From NCBI GenBank assembly GCA_036381475.1, contig DASVCT010000230.1:1-8643 (forward strand): DNA of 8,643 bases. Direction: 5' to 3'. A program made the translations under genes and the position numbers. Below are positions 1-5,689 of the stretch, piece by piece. Positions within the stretch are counted from its first letter, which is position 1. Each line of letters opens with the position of its first letter. The notes under the pieces were generated by a model. That model was given only the letters and a program-made list of their open reading frames with translations. It was not told the origin of the DNA and did not search any database. The stretch is from ZC4RG29 sp036381475 (GTDB lineage: Bacteria; Bacteroidota; Bacteroidia; Cytophagales; Cyclobacteriaceae).

Positions 1-79
1 TCAGGATGGATTCATGTTCATATATGATTACGGAAGTGTCGAGTACGAAGATCTTTTTCTCCTTCCTGACTTTAGCCAT
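1..79 (-). CDS. PIN-PhoH (PhoH2-type) ATPase, N-terminal fragment cut by window edge
   Basis: Reading the minus strand from the ATG at 79 gives 26 codons before the window ends. A short basic leader (MAKVRKEKK) is followed by IFVLDTSVIIYEHESIL. The segment FVLDTSVIIY with its Asp14 is the first beta strand and first acidic metal ligand of a PIN ribonuclease domain. In Bacteroidota a lysine-rich start followed by this exact type of strand is characteristic of PhoH-family proteins that carry an N-terminal PIN nuclease and a C-terminal PhoH P-loop ATPase/helicase domain. Only the PIN start is visible, so the PhoH half is inferred. Such proteins are cytoplasmic and are thought to unwind and cleave RNA. 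The gene lies downstream of, and in the same direction as, the AlbA_2 gene, separated by 77 nt, so it may have its own promoter. An alternative is a stand-alone PIN (VapC-like) protein, but the leader and strand fit PhoH2 better. Confidence 0.8.
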   Translation of the reverse strand, partial: MAKVRKEKKIFVLDTSVIIYEHESIL

Positions 80-102
80 GCGTCACAAAGAACTTGGTTT
101 AC

Positions 103-110
103 GAAATGTA
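103..110 (-). promoter_or_regulatory. Weak candidate -7 element for the PhoH-like gene
   Basis: On the minus strand 110 to 103 reads TACATTTC, which matches seven of eight positions of the Bacteroidota -7 consensus TAnnTTTG. It is 23 nt upstream of the PhoH-like ATG, a sensible distance. I see no good TTTG element at the expected distance further upstream, so this is only a candidate. Confidence 0.2.
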
Positions 111-116
111 CTTAAA

Positions 117-131
117 GGCGTTGAAAGCGCC
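117..131 (-). terminator. Possible weak terminator hairpin after the AlbA_2 gene
   Basis: GGCG (117-120) and CGCC (128-131) form a 4-bp GC stem around a 7-nt loop. On the minus strand it is followed by TTTAAGT, a short T run. It sits between the stop of the AlbA_2 gene (157) and the start of the PhoH-like gene (79). The stem is short and the U-tract poor, so termination would be partial at best. On the plus strand a G-U pair and an A-T pair lengthen the stem to 6 bp with a GAA loop. Confidence 0.25.
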
Positions 132-133
132 AG

Positions 134-148
134 ATAATTCAGAATTAT
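134..148. repeat. 15-bp AT-rich palindrome
   Basis: ATAATTC-A-GAATTAT is a perfect inverted repeat with 7-bp arms and a single central base, followed on the plus strand by a run of T (to 153). It lies 9 bp beyond the AlbA_2 stop codon and 55 bp before the PhoH-like start codon. It could be an operator for a dimeric regulator or part of a terminator, but no plus-strand gene precedes it. The function is unknown. Confidence 0.4.
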
Positions 149-156
149 TTTTTGAT

Positions 157-834
157 TCAGGGAGACAACCTGGAGTAGCGGTCGCCTGATCCGTGGGGCG
201 TAACAAAAAGTACGCGGGCGAGTACAAGAAGGATAAGCTTACGTGACGCCTGAACACGGGAAAGATTTCCCAACGCCATGTATTCTTTCAGTGTGATGAA
301 CTCGTGCGCGTCCAGGTATTGCATGAGGATCTTTTCGTGTTCCCCATACCGAAAGTGGATGTTGCGTTTTCGTTGTGCGCGGCGTACAATCTCGCGGACT
401 TCCCGGCTTGCGCGAATGCTTTCGTCGGCTACGCGAACGAACGCCTCCTTCAAACCATCCCGCAAAAGAACGTGTGGTTTTCTGATGCTTTCAGGAATGT
501 CATACCGTATGACACAGCGCCCGTTGCCGAGGGAAATGACTTCTTCCCGTACCTGCAGCAGGGGCCGGCATAACGCCAGTGCCTGGTGGATGACATACGC
601 TTCGTCTTCCGGGTGTCGAAGGCCGGGTATCTTACCGTCATCGTCAACCCCAATCAGGACGGTTCCTCCTTCTGTGTTGGCGAACGCGATCATCTCGCGC
701 ACGATCTTTTCAGGAAACGATGCCTTTCGCTTGAATTCCAGGTGCAGGCCTTCGCCGTGAGCGACGAGCTGCCTCAACTCACGAAGGCGACGCGCGTCTG
801 GTGGCGCGTGATCCTTGATCTTTGTTGCGGACAT
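157..834 (-). CDS. Schlafen/AlbA_2-domain protein with C-terminal winged helix
   Basis: This 225-residue cytoplasmic protein has an AlbA_2 (Schlafen-type, formerly 'divergent AAA_4') domain at about residues 25-150. Its hallmarks are visible: the LEFK motif at 32-35, FANTEGGTVLIGVDDDG at 51-67, and the AFVRVADES strand at 131-139 that normally ends the domain. A basic linker (RRAQRKRN, 151-158) leads into about 60 residues (165-220) that look like a winged helix-turn-helix: a helix EKILMQYL, a second helix LKEYMAL, and SRVQASRKLILLVLA as a putative recognition helix. Family members bind nucleic acid; some Schlafen-type domains cleave RNA, and many bacterial members are annotated as putative regulators. 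I cannot tell which applies here. The ATG at 834 lies 11 nt after the stop of the AAA+ gene, so co-transcription is very likely, making this the third gene of a VWA-MoxR-AlbA_2 set. A role in regulating that set, or as its nucleic-acid-facing partner, is inference. Confidence 0.85.
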   Translation of the reverse strand: MSATKIKDHAPPDARRLRELRQLVAHGEGLHLEFKRKASFPEKIVREMIAFANTEGGTVLIGVDDDGKIPGLRHPEDEAYVIHQALALCRPLLQVREEVISLGNGRCVIRYDIPESIRKPHVLLRDGLKEAFVRVADESIRASREVREIVRRAQRKRNIHFRYGEHEKILMQYLDAHEFITLKEYMALGNLSRVQASRKLILLVLARVLFVTPHGSGDRYSRLSP

Positions 835-845
835 GAACGGAAGTC

Positions 846-2366
846 TCAGAATTTTCCTCCTGCAACCTCATCGTCATCATCATCCTCCTCTTCGCCGGGC
901 CGCGGCAAAGTAAACATGCTGCTGAGAAGGTCCTTGAATTGGTGACCTACTGCGAGGTTGTGCTTGCTGATCAGACTGTATTCCGCTAAACCGTGAAGCG
1001 CGAACTCCATCAGGAAAAGCTGCGTGCCTGCATCCTTGTCGCGATGGAACTCCTTCACCAGGTCGTGCAAACCGGGAACGCTCTTCAAGGCTGACTCATA
1101 TTCTGCCTGCGGCATGTCGTGAAGAAGGTCAACGGTATTGCCTTCGCCGAACCAGTTGGTAATTTTCCGGTACGGACTCTTTTCTTTCTGTTTGCGGAAT
1201 TTGTCGGGATCGGGAAAGTAATTCACAAACTGCGAGCGAATCGCCTTTCCGATAAGGTTTTGTGCCACGATCCCGGGGCCTTCCTGTTCGCCTTCATACA
1301 CCAGTTCCACCTTACCGGTAATAGCCGGAACCACACCGATGAAGTCGGAAATGCGTACCGCTGTGTTTTTTTCATTGTTGAGAATGGCCCGTCGTTCGGC
1401 CGCGGCCATGAGATTTTCGTACGCCGATATCGTCAGCCGGGCGGAAACTCCGCTTTTAGCATCGACGTACTCACTCTTGCGTGCCTCGACTGCCACCTGT
1501 TCAACCAAATCCTTCGCGATCTCGTGTACCGTGATTCGACTTGCAGGGTCGGCTGGAATGATTGCTTCCTGCGTGGTGATCTGTTTCCCGATGGCGATGG
1601 TCTTGGGATAGTGGGTAATAATCTGGCTGTCGATCCGGTCCTTGAGCGGTGTCACAATGCTGCCGCGGTTCGTATAATCCTCCGGGTTAGCCGTGAACAC
1701 AAACTGGATGTCGAGCGGAAGGCGCAGTTTGAACCCCCGGATCTGTATGTCGCCTTCTTGCAGGATATTGAAGAGCGCCACCTGTATCCTGGCCTGGAGA
1801 TCGGGGAGTTCATTGATCACGAAAATACAACGGTTCGATCGCGGAATGAGTCCGAAATGTATGACCCTTTCGTCGGAATAGGGCAACTTCAGCGTGGCTG
1901 CTTTGATCGGATCGACATCGCCCACAAGATCGGCGATGGACACGTCCGGCGTAGCAAGTTTTTCAGTATAGCGTTCGTCGCGATGGAGCCAGGCGATAGG
2001 CGTGTCATCGCCCTCCTGTGCTAAACGGTCCCTGCCGAACCGGGAGACCGGATTGAACGGATCGTCATTGAGTTCGGACCCCTCGATGATCGGGATGTAT
2101 TCATCCAGCAGGCGTACCATGAGGCGTGCCAGACGTGTCTTTGCCTGACCGCGAAGGCCGAGCAGGTTGATGTCATGACCCGCCAGTATGGCGCGTTCCA
2201 GGTCGGGGATTACCGTTTCTTCGTATCCCCAGATTCCGGAGAAAACCGGCTCCTTCCGACGAAGGCCGGCGATCAGGTTCGATCTGAGTTCAGCCTTGAT
2301 GGACTTGGGGGTATACCCAGCCCGTTTCAATTCACCCAGCGTGGTGATGGACGTGAGATCGCGCAT
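846..2366 (-). CDS. MoxR/ChlI-like AAA+ ATPase (magnesium-chelatase-subunit-I-like)
   Basis: The protein is 506 residues long and cytoplasmic. The P-loop GLRGQAKT is at 60-67, with the catalytic Lys66 and Thr67. The Walker B segment IFVINELPDL (171-180) carries Asn175 where most AAA+ proteins have Asp, while Glu176 is kept. Sensor 1 is TANPEDYTNRG (215-225, Asn217); TPLKDR (229-234) supplies an arginine-finger-like Arg234; SGVSARLTIS (295-304) gives a sensor-2 Arg300. This arrangement places it in the helix-2-insert clade with ChlI/BchI and MoxR. Because it is paired with a VWA protein and nothing for chlorophyll synthesis is nearby, a chaperone- or cofactor-insertion-like role is more likely than true Mg chelation. 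Residues 305-480 are an unassigned helical region, and the C terminus is a run of nine acidic residues (492-500). The start ATG at 2366 follows the VWA stop by 36 nt. Databases often call such proteins 'magnesium chelatase'; the substrate is unknown. Confidence 0.9.
   Translation of the reverse strand: MRDLTSITTLGELKRAGYTPKSIKAELRSNLIAGLRRKEPVFSGIWGYEETVIPDLERAILAGHDINLLGLRGQAKTRLARLMVRLLDEYIPIIEGSELNDDPFNPVSRFGRDRLAQEGDDTPIAWLHRDERYTEKLATPDVSIADLVGDVDPIKAATLKLPYSDERVIHFGLIPRSNRCIFVINELPDLQARIQVALFNILQEGDIQIRGFKLRLPLDIQFVFTANPEDYTNRGSIVTPLKDRIDSQIITHYPKTIAIGKQITTQEAIIPADPASRITVHEIAKDLVEQVAVEARKSEYVDAKSGVSARLTISAYENLMAAAERRAILNNEKNTAVRISDFIGVVPAITGKVELVYEGEQEGPGIVAQNLIGKAIRSQFVNYFPDPDKFRKQKEKSPYRKITNWFGEGNTVDLLHDMPQAEYESALKSVPGLHDLVKEFHRDKDAGTQLFLMEFALHGLAEYSLISKHNLAVGHQFKDLLSSMFTLPRPGEEEDDDDDEVAGGKF
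867..893 (-). repeat. Low-complexity GAN/GAG codon run encoding an acidic tail
   Basis: Nine consecutive codons (three Glu, five Asp, one Glu; residues 492-500) form an imperfect trinucleotide repeat close to the 3' end of the AAA+ gene. Only VAGGKF follows. Slippage here in multiples of three would only change the tail length; other indels would alter the last residues and could read into the AlbA_2 gene region. Confidence 0.8.
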
Positions 2367-2402
2367 GAGGCTGTCGATTTTTTTCGTTGTCTGCGCAGGA
2401 GC

Positions 2403-3500
2403 TTACCAGGATTTCCTGCGATTTCGCTTAAAGTCTTCAAAAACCAGGTTGCCCAGGCCCTGGACATTGCTGTAATACGCATTGCCGTTGTTGGTCCTGG
2501 TGAATTCACGAACAAAGGCCTTAAGGTAGGGGTCTGTTGCGATCATGAATGTCGTCACCGGTATTTTTATTTTGCGAAGTTGTGTGGCCAGGTTAAGAGT
2601 GCGGGCAAGAATTTTCTCATCGAGTCCGAACGCGTTCTTGTAATACCGAATACCCTGCTTGATGCATGTGGGTTTGCCATCCGTGATCATGAAGATCTGT
2701 TTGTTGGGATTTTTTCTCCGGCGCAACAGATCCATTGCGAGTTCCAGTCCCGCCACGGTGTTCGTGTGGTACGGTCCGACCTGCAGGTAGGGCAGGTCCT
2801 TGATCTCGATCTGCCAGGCATCGTCTCCGAAGACCAGGATATCCAGCGTATCCTTCGGATATTTCTTGGTGATCAGTTCGGCCAGTGCCATGGCAACCTT
2901 CTTCGCCGGTGTGATCCGGTCTTCACCGTACAGGATCATGGAGTGCGAAATGTCGATCATGAGCACCGTTGACGTCTGCGTCTTGAACTCGCTTTCCACA
3001 ACTTCAAGATCCTGTTCTGTCATGAAGAAGTGGTCAACCCCGTGATTGATCTGGGCGTTTCTCAGTGAATCGGTCATCGCGATCTGTTCGGGCGTGTCGC
3101 CGAATTCATAGTCGCGCTTTTCCGTAGTTTGTTCGTCACCACGCCCGCTGTGAACCGTGTTGTGTTCGCCACCGCGGGCCTTTCGGAGTTTACCGAAAAT
3201 TTCTTCTAACGCCGACCTGCGAAGTTGTTGTTCGCTTCGGGCTTTCAGCTTGATTTCACCCCGCTCCGTCGCGTCAGTAATATACCCGTCCCGCTTGAGT
3301 TGCTCGATGAAATCGCCGATGCCGTACTTTTCGTTGGTGAGCCCGTACTGACGATCGAGTTCGGTGAGCCATTGTAGCGCTTCGGCGACATTACCGGAGG
3401 TAATCAGCACCAGCTGCATGAATATTTTCAACAGCTTCTGAAAGTCGCTGGATGCTTTTTCGGGCGGCGGTATATACTGGGTAAAGCGATAACCGGACAT
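2403..3500 (-). CDS. VWA-domain protein, probable partner of the MoxR-like ATPase
   Basis: This 365-residue protein has no signal peptide or membrane segment. Residues 1-175 are a mostly helical, charged region, including a basic stretch (87-110) and a polar linker (112-132). A von Willebrand factor A domain occupies roughly 178-355. Its metal-ion-dependent adhesion site is complete: DISHS at 183-187 (DxSxS), Thr246 or Thr248 in the loop YHTNT, and Asp274 in FMITDGKP. An intact MIDAS predicts Mg binding and ligand or partner capture. The protein resembles the ChlD/ViaA/CoxE-type VWA partners that work with MoxR-clade AAA+ ATPases to remodel target complexes or insert metal cofactors. Here the ATPase gene follows 36 nt downstream on the same strand. 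The ATG at 3500 is chosen because the residues after it form the ordered N terminus, and an AT-rich non-coding stretch lies before it. The client of the pair is unknown. It is not a membrane-anchored BatA/BatB-type protein. Confidence 0.9.
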   Translation of the reverse strand: MSGYRFTQYIPPPEKASSDFQKLLKIFMQLVLITSGNVAEALQWLTELDRQYGLTNEKYGIGDFIEQLKRDGYITDATERGEIKLKARSEQQLRRSALEEIFGKLRKARGGEHNTVHSGRGDEQTTEKRDYEFGDTPEQIAMTDSLRNAQINHGVDHFFMTEQDLEVVESEFKTQTSTVLMIDISHSMILYGEDRITPAKKVAMALAELITKKYPKDTLDILVFGDDAWQIEIKDLPYLQVGPYHTNTVAGLELAMDLLRRRKNPNKQIFMITDGKPTCIKQGIRYYKNAFGLDEKILARTLNLATQLRKIKIPVTTFMIATDPYLKAFVREFTRTNNGNAYYSNVQGLGNLVFEDFKRNRRKSW

Positions 3501-3645
3501 AGTAAGCAGGGGTTCTGCTGATTTTCCTTAATAAACCATTTATTTTGGAATTCTGTTTCTCGCCCGAAATTTTATTTTTTCCAATTTTTGGGGACCCATG
3601 TAAGGTATTGAGCCTGAATTGAGTGTGGAAACGCCGGTGGGCCCT
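3501..3645. other. AT-rich intergenic region between divergent genes
   Basis: This stretch separates the minus-strand VWA cluster from the plus-strand lipoprotein gene and must contain the promoter of the VWA-MoxR-AlbA_2 cluster. It is markedly more AT-rich than the flanking genes (especially 3521-3590). I did not find a clean TAnnTTTG element on the minus strand; the nearest, at 3570-3578 on the minus strand, has one extra base. No gene or RNA is supported here. Confidence 0.5.
3505..3519 (-). other. Small hairpin directly upstream of the VWA start codon
   Basis: AGCAG and CTGCT form a 5-bp stem around a 5-nt loop. In the minus-strand transcript the stem ends 4 nt before the ATG at 3500, in the position a ribosome binding site would take. 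It could influence translation initiation, but a stem this short can also arise by chance. Confidence 0.3.
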
Positions 3646-3653
3646 TACTTTTG
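3646..3653 (+). promoter_or_regulatory. Candidate -7 promoter element of the small lipoprotein gene
   Basis: TACTTTTG matches the Bacteroidota -7 consensus TAnnTTTG at every fixed position and ends 22 nt before the ATG at 3676. The -33 element is poor: the nearest TTG (3619-3621) is 24 nt upstream rather than the usual 19-21. A transcript starting a few bases downstream would exclude an upstream TTG start at 3619 and so supports the ATG at 3676. Confidence 0.5.
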
Positions 3654-3675
3654 GAGTTCATGTATCGTTGAACCC

Positions 3676-3801
3676 ATGAAAAACATTTTTTACGCCCTTA
3701 TTCTGGTGGTCATGGTTGCCCTCGCTTCGTGTTCGTCCTACACGTGTCCCACCTATTCAAAGGTACCGGCGGCAAAACCCGTATCGCAGGCTAAGATCTG
3801 A
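3676..3801 (+). CDS. Tiny lipoprotein (41 residues)
   Basis: The ATG at 3676 begins a textbook lipoprotein signal peptide: a Lys at position 2, a hydrophobic core (IFYALILVVMVAL), and a lipobox LASC with the lipidated Cys19. The mature part is only 23 residues, beginning CSSYTCPTYSK and ending in a Pro/Ala/Lys-rich tail, with a second cysteine at 24. It should be anchored in the inner or outer membrane facing the periplasm. I recall similar very short lipoproteins with an S-Y-T-C-P-T-Y-like motif in Cytophagales, but the function is unknown and no domain can be assigned. The same frame is open upstream to a TTG at 3619, but that would put 19 residues before the signal sequence and lies upstream of the likely promoter. 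The gene stands alone on the plus strand between a divergent VWA gene and a convergent hydroxylase gene. Confidence 0.75.
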   Translation: MKNIFYALILVVMVALASCSSYTCPTYSKVPAAKPVSQAKI

Positions 3802-3812
3802 GGCAGGAATGG

Positions 3813-3847
3813 CTGACGAATCCCGGCGGCAAATTGCCACGGGTCAG
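3813..3847. terminator. Imperfect hairpin between convergent stop codons
   Basis: CCCG (3822-3825) pairs with CGGG (3840-3843), and GGCA (3828-3831) pairs with TGCC (3835-3838) around an AAT loop, with a small internal loop between the two stems. CTGA (3813-3816) can pair with TCAG (3844-3847) beyond a 5-nt bulge. It fills the 42-nt gap between the lipoprotein stop (3801) and the hydroxylase stop (3844), where a shared terminator is expected. Neither strand has a T run after it, so intrinsic termination is uncertain. Confidence 0.35.
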
Positions 3848-4488
3848 TGCTGTTCCGCCTTCCTGGGCCGCATCGTGCCGTAGACATAATCCCACAGCGG
3901 CGACGATACACCAAACACGCTGTCACCGTCTTTGTAATGGTGAACTCCGTGATTGATCCACAACGCTTTCAGGAAATTTTTGGGAGGCTGAAAGGCATGC
4001 ACCATGTAATGTATGGCAAGGTAAAGTGCGTAGCCAACGAGAAAACCGGGAAGGAACGCAAAAGCAAAGTCCCCCATAATCACCCGGAATACGAGCAATA
4101 ATATTGTCGCCAGCGTAATGCTCAGCAGCGGAGGCATCGCGAGCCGATCCTTGTCTTTAGGGAATTCATGGTGCACACCATGAATGGTGTATTGAAGTTT
4201 CGCGCGGGTCTTCGTATACGTCGGCATGTGAAACACGAAGCGGTGCATCATGTATTCCACCCACGTAAAAGCAAGTAGTCCCAGGAAAAACAACCCGATG
4301 GTTGTCAGAATGGAGAGCGACGTATGGGCCACGCTCCAATAAAGAAGCGCAGATGAATACACGCCAAAGATTATTAGCGGAACAGAAATGTGTGTCCTGG
4401 ATAACCGTTCCAGGATGGGATTTTTGAAAAGTTGCTTTGTCCCTTTGTTCTGAGGTTTGATCTCTGCCTTCATCTTCTCAATATCCAT
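3844..4488 (-). CDS. Fatty acid hydroxylase family membrane protein (FA2H/Scs7-like)
   Basis: This 214-residue integral membrane protein carries the full set of metal-binding histidines of the fatty acid hydroxylase superfamily: HRFVFH (His82, His87), HGVHH (103-107), HYMVH (His160, His164) and a second HGVHH (180-184). Ten histidines in this order match the di-metal site of 2-hydroxylases of the FA2H/Scs7 type. Hydrophobic segments lie at about 33-51, 57-78, 118-135 and 138-158, leaving the histidine clusters on one, presumably cytoplasmic, face. The likely reaction is O2-dependent hydroxylation of a lipid acyl chain; in Bacteroidota that could feed hydroxylated sphingolipids or related lipids, which is inference. 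Sterol desaturase or carotenoid hydroxylase (CrtZ-like) activity is the main alternative, though CrtZ is shorter and spaced differently. It lies 49 nt after bshA on the same strand but also has its own strong-looking promoter. Confidence 0.88.
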   Translation of the reverse strand: MDIEKMKAEIKPQNKGTKQLFKNPILERLSRTHISVPLIIFGVYSSALLYWSVAHTSLSILTTIGLFFLGLLAFTWVEYMMHRFVFHMPTYTKTRAKLQYTIHGVHHEFPKDKDRLAMPPLLSITLATILLLVFRVIMGDFAFAFLPGFLVGYALYLAIHYMVHAFQPPKNFLKALWINHGVHHYKDGDSVFGVSSPLWDYVYGTMRPRKAEQH

Positions 4489-4495
4489 TTTAGCC

Positions 4496-4527
4496 CAAAT
4501 TTAATGGCACGGCCAAATTTCTGCAAA
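4496..4527 (-). promoter_or_regulatory. Bacteroidota-type promoter of the hydroxylase gene
   Basis: On the minus strand TTTG (4527 to 4524) is followed by exactly 20 nt and then TAAATTTG (4503 to 4496). This matches the Bacteroidota housekeeping consensus TTTG-N19-21-TAnnTTTG at every fixed position. The last base of the -7 element is only 7 nt before the hydroxylase ATG (4488), so transcription would begin at or almost at the start codon, giving a leaderless or nearly leaderless mRNA. It occupies most of the 49-nt gap after bshA. Confidence 0.65.
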
Positions 4528-4537
4528 ATGATCTTCG

Positions 4538-5689
4538 TTAGGACAAGGTCTTTACGGCCGTCCTGTCGATTACCCTGGCGTAAAACTGTTCGTACATAGG
4601 CATTACGCGGGATATGTCAAATTCCCGCGCCCGCGCCAGGGCGTTGGCCTTGAACCGGGGGAGGTTGTCCTTGTCGAGTATCAGCAGCGACTTTTGCGTC
4701 ATGTCCTCGATATCACCTACCGCGCTGAGAAACCCGGTTTCTCCCTGAACGTTCAGCTCGGGTAGCCCGCCAGCATTAGTGGAGATAACGGGTACCTCAC
4801 AAGCCATCGCTTCGAGTGCGGCCAGTCCAAAGCTCTCTTTTTCAGACGTCATTATAAATAGGTCCGCCACAGAGAGTACTTCTTCCACGGCCTCCAGCTT
4901 CCCGAGGAACCGGACGTCGTCGGAGATCTGAAGCTCCCGGCTCACGATCTCAGCACTTACCCGTTCGGGTCCGTCGCCGATCATCAGCAGCTTCGCCGGT
5001 ATCTCCTTTCTGATGCGGGCGAAGACCCTTAACACATCGTTGATGCGCTTCACTTTCCTGAAGTTCGATATGTGGACAATCAACGCCTCTCCGTGTGGAC
5101 AAATGGCTTTCTTGAAATGATCTTTCTTCATCTTCCGAAACTTCTCCATGTCGACAAAGTTCGGTATCACCTCGATTTCCTGGGTAATCTTGAAGTACTG
5201 CAAGGTCTCCCTTTTTAGATCTTCCGACACGGCCGTCACCCCGTCAGACTCGTTGATGCTGAATGTTACGACCGGTGCATAGGAGGCGTCCTTGCCGACG
5301 AGCGTAATGTCTGTACCGTGCAGTGTGGTCACAACCGGGATTATCGAGTTTTCCGTTTTCAGGATCTGTCGGGCGAGATAAGCGGCCGATGCATGGGGGA
5401 TGGCATAGTGCACGTGAAGCAGATCGAGCTTTTCATGCTTTACAACACTGACCATCTTGCTGGCCAGCGCCGTCTCATACGGTGGATATTCGAATAGCGG
5501 GTAAGTTCGGAAATCGACTTCGTGGTAAAAAAGATTTTCATTGAGGAAATCGAGCCTGCTCGGCTGCGAGTAGGTGATAAAATGAATTTCGTGACCTTTC
5601 TTGGCCAGGGCCTTGCCCAACTCCGTTGCAACTACGCCGCTGCCACCGAATGTCGGATAGCAAACGATACCGATCCTTATGGGATTCAC
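4538..5689 (-). CDS. bshA: N-acetyl-alpha-D-glucosaminyl L-malate synthase BshA
   Basis: BshA is a cytoplasmic GT4-family retaining glycosyltransferase that joins N-acetylglucosamine from UDP-GlcNAc to L-malate, the first step of bacillithiol synthesis. The 383-residue length is typical. Recognisable features are the N-terminal strand IRIGIVCYPTFGGSGVVATE with the GGSG loop at 15-18, HVHYAIPHA (92-100), HGTD (124-127), SNFRKVKR (208-215), the nucleotide-sugar site with the EX7E pair Glu285/Glu293 in TSEKESFGLAALEAM, and NAGGLPE (305-311). The start is GTG at 5689-5687; no ATG lies nearby that would keep the conserved first strand. The GTG overlaps the preceding gene's TGA by four bases (GTGA), implying translational coupling. 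No bshB or bshC is in the window, so the remaining bacillithiol steps must be encoded elsewhere. A general GT4 enzyme is a less likely alternative, given the full-length match to the BshA pattern. Confidence 0.95.
   Translation of the reverse strand: MNPIRIGIVCYPTFGGSGVVATELGKALAKKGHEIHFITYSQPSRLDFLNENLFYHEVDFRTYPLFEYPPYETALASKMVSVVKHEKLDLLHVHYAIPHASAAYLARQILKTENSIIPVVTTLHGTDITLVGKDASYAPVVTFSINESDGVTAVSEDLKRETLQYFKITQEIEVIPNFVDMEKFRKMKKDHFKKAICPHGEALIVHISNFRKVKRINDVLRVFARIRKEIPAKLLMIGDGPERVSAEIVSRELQISDDVRFLGKLEAVEEVLSVADLFIMTSEKESFGLAALEAMACEVPVISTNAGGLPELNVQGETGFLSAVGDIEDMTQKSLLILDKDNLPRFKANALARAREFDISRVMPMYEQFYARVIDRTAVKTLS

Noticed and set aside
1119..2024. 301-codon open frame on the plus strand
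   Set aside because: It lies wholly antisense to the AAA+ ATPase gene, whose motifs are unmistakable. The translated product shows no recognisable domain, so it is a shadow of coding bias.
2175..2972. 265-codon open frame on the plus strand
   Set aside because: It is antisense to the ATPase start and the VWA domain and shows no domain or signal of its own.
846..3500. True magnesium chelatase for (bacterio)chlorophyll synthesis
   Set aside because: No large BchH-type subunit or pigment gene is present. VWA-MoxR pairs of this kind occur widely in non-photosynthetic bacteria, so the chelatase label would be misleading.
3619..3621. TTG as the start codon of the small lipoprotein
   Set aside because: It would put 19 non-signal residues before a perfect lipoprotein signal and lies upstream of the likely -7 element. 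The ATG at 3676 is preferred.
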